The notes beneath the pieces are model-generated. The model did not search any database. It worked only from the letters and a program-made list of their open reading frames with translations, and had not been told where the DNA came from. From Chitinophaga sp. SYP-B3965 (GTDB taxonomy: Bacteria; Bacteroidota; Bacteroidia; Chitinophagales; Chitinophagaceae): a stretch of DNA of 64,000 nucleotides. The stretch is from positions 496,001 to 560,000 of the forward strand of contig NZ_WJFD01000002.1 of NCBI RefSeq assembly GCF_009647655.1. The letters run 5' to 3'. A program made the translations under genes and the position numbers. How positions within the stretch are numbered: position 1 is the first letter of the stretch; each line of letters begins with the position of its first letter. This document shows positions 62,769-64,000 of the stretch, piece after piece.

Positions 62769-64000
62769 GTGAGACAAACGATCATCATAATTATTTCTAT
62801 ACTTACACTCGGTGTTTTTTTCCTGCTGATGCTGGCAGGGATGAGCACGGGTCCGCGTGGTGGAGATACCAGGTTTTCACGGGAGCATATCACTTATAGC
62901 AGTCGGGATAAAGCACCCTATGGCAGTTATGTACCTTATAAGCTGCTGGAAAATTTCTTCGATAATAATAAAGCGAAGACCATCACCAAACCATTTGCAC
63001 AAACCTATCGCAAGGATGAGAACTTTCAGACCTCTTCCAATGATGTATATATTATTGTGGCTGGTAAACTCTATGCTACGCAGGAAGATGTTGATGCCAT
63101 GCACCAGTATGTAAGTGCAGGTAATAAGTTGTTCATGGTAATAGAGGAGCCGGATTCATTGCTGGAAGCGGCATTTAATTTCAGTACTACTCTCCGGTGG
63201 AAACGTAATATAGATTCCATTTTAGAGCAACCTGGGGATACGATAGTAAAGTATATTCATGATTTGCCTTTATTCGCTGCACAGTCTTTTGCTAATCCGG
63301 CTTTTGCACCGGATACTTTCTTCTCTGCAAAAGGTATTGCCATGGTAACCGGGCTGGATAAAACAGATACTGCTACCACTACCATACTGGGTACAAATGC
63401 ATGGCATGAGCCTAATTTTTTCCGTATGAATGTGGGCAACGGGCAATTATTTGTGCTGCTGAATCCCATGACCTGGACGAATAATTTCCTGCTGGAAAAG
63501 CAGAACATCAAAGCATTGGAAAACCAGATGGCTTATCTGCCGCGGTATCCGCAGAATGTTTACTGGGATGAATTTTACAAACATCTGAAGTACCGCCAGC
63601 GTGGGGATTTCTCCAACTGGCAGGTATTAATGCGGCATCCTGCATTGAGATGGGCATTGTGGCTGGCGGTGTTATTATTGTTGCTGTATGTGTTGTTTGA
63701 AGGCAAACGCCGCCAAAGGCTGATCCCTCCAAAACCGGTGCTGGCTAATACTTCACTGGAATTTGCAGAAACACTGGGGCGCTTATATTACCTTCATCAC
63801 AATAACAGGAACCTGTCCCAGAAAATGATCCAGCATTTACTGGAATACATCCGGAACCATTATTACCTGAATACCGGTCAGCTGAACGATGAATTCGTTG
63901 TGCTGTTATCCCGTAAATCAGGACATCCGCAGGAAGCAGTGGCAGCGATGATCACACAGATCCATGCTTTGCGGATGGTGGACAATGTTTCAGATACCGA
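62769..64000 (+). CDS. DUF4350 domain protein, 3'-truncated by window edge
   Basis: The frame starts at GTG 62769, four bases after the previous stop, and stays open to the window end (~410 codons). An N-terminal helix (IIIIISILTLGVFFLLMLAG) is followed by a periplasmic DUF4350 region with SREHITYSSRDKAPYGSYV, VYIIVAGKLYATQEDVD and the acidic loop VIEEPDS. A second helix (WALWLAVLLLLLYVLF) and a cytoplasmic segment (LEFAETLGRLYY) follow. Next genes expected in homologous clusters are a MoxR ATPase and DUF58; they are not visible. Confidence 0.88.
   Translation, partial: MRQTIIIIISILTLGVFFLLMLAGMSTGPRGGDTRFSREHITYSSRDKAPYGSYVPYKLLENFFDNNKAKTITKPFAQTYRKDENFQTSSNDVYIIVAGKLYATQEDVDAMHQYVSAGNKLFMVIEEPDSLLEAAFNFSTTLRWKRNIDSILEQPGDTIVKYIHDLPLFAAQSFANPAFAPDTFFSAKGIAMVTGLDKTDTATTTILGTNAWHEPNFFRMNVGNGQLFVLLNPMTWTNNFLLEKQNIKALENQMAYLPRYPQNVYWDEFYKHLKYRQRGDFSNWQVLMRHPALRWALWLAVLLLLLYVLFEGKRRQRLIPPKPVLANTSLEFAETLGRLYYLHHNNRNLSQKMIQHLLEYIRNHYYLNTGQLNDEFVVLLSRKSGHPQEAVAAMITQIHALRMVDNVSDT

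Noticed and set aside
1..64000. CRISPR arrays, insertion sequences, rRNA operons
   Set aside because: I found no regularly spaced repeats, transposase genes with terminal inverted repeats, or rRNA-like sequence.

Overview
The window looks like a chromosomal segment of a Bacteroidota bacterium, most likely Chitinophagaceae and Chitinophaga-like. Evidence: two SusC/SusD pairs with glycan enzymes, FecR/ECF-sigma signalling, a type IX secretion pair (CHU_C-type sorting domain plus PorP/SprF), a DUF6377 regulator, promoters with the Bacteroidota -7 box TAnnTTTG, and a tRNA gene without encoded CCA. The genus is inferred from overall protein style; no rRNA is present to confirm it.

Layout. 1-7.5 kb: a potassium-uptake operon, kdpA (5' end cut off) - kdpB - kdpC - porin - KdpD sensor module - separate histidine kinase. 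7.5-16.3 kb: hybrid kinase, small outer-membrane barrel, enoyl-CoA hydratase, S9 peptidase, HflX and a Rieske protein. 16.4-25.3 kb: first polysaccharide utilisation locus (PUL), with GH31, SusD, SusC and a DUF6377 regulator, all on the minus strand. 25.4-28.6 kb: an AT-rich accessory island beside tRNA-Asn. It holds a Septu-like ATPase/HNH pair and an immunity-gene operon (barstar, a broken gene and a CdiI-like protein). 28.8-33.0 kb: small redox enzymes, a Crp/Fnr regulator broken by one stop codon, a DUF922 protein and a DoxX-like protein. 33.3-41.5 kb: tail-collar protein, a binding protein without signal peptide, a very large Ca-binding/cadherin-like type IX substrate, and PorP/SprF. 41.6-45.9 kb: two hypotheticals, a Crp-like regulator, an XRE regulator with a striking operator, an SDR and a slipin.

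46.1-46.6 kb is the most unusual stretch. Upstream of and on the same strand as the slipin lie tRNA-Lys, tRNA-Phe and an element in which the 3' half of a tRNA precedes its 5' half, joined by AAAA (a circularly permuted tRNA-like gene). A promoter and a terminator-like hairpin precede them, and a tiny two-cysteine peptide gene lies just upstream.

47-58 kb: L,D-transpeptidase, GH9 enzyme, and a second PUL made of ECF sigma, FecR, STN-type SusC, SusD and NagA, which suggests an amino-sugar glycan. 58-64 kb: an ECF sigma factor translationally coupled to a protein with an inner-membrane helix, a Ser/Asn linker and a C-terminal barrel (dual-membrane anti-sigma architecture). After it come RDD, SpoIIM, DUF4129 and a DUF4350 gene that runs off the window.

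Likely working units are: potassium uptake with its split sensor; two outer-membrane glycan import systems with different control logic (DUF6377 versus sigma/FecR); an anti-phage and anti-toxin island; a type IX surface-protein module; and a tRNA/slipin transcription unit that may belong to RNA-damage biology.
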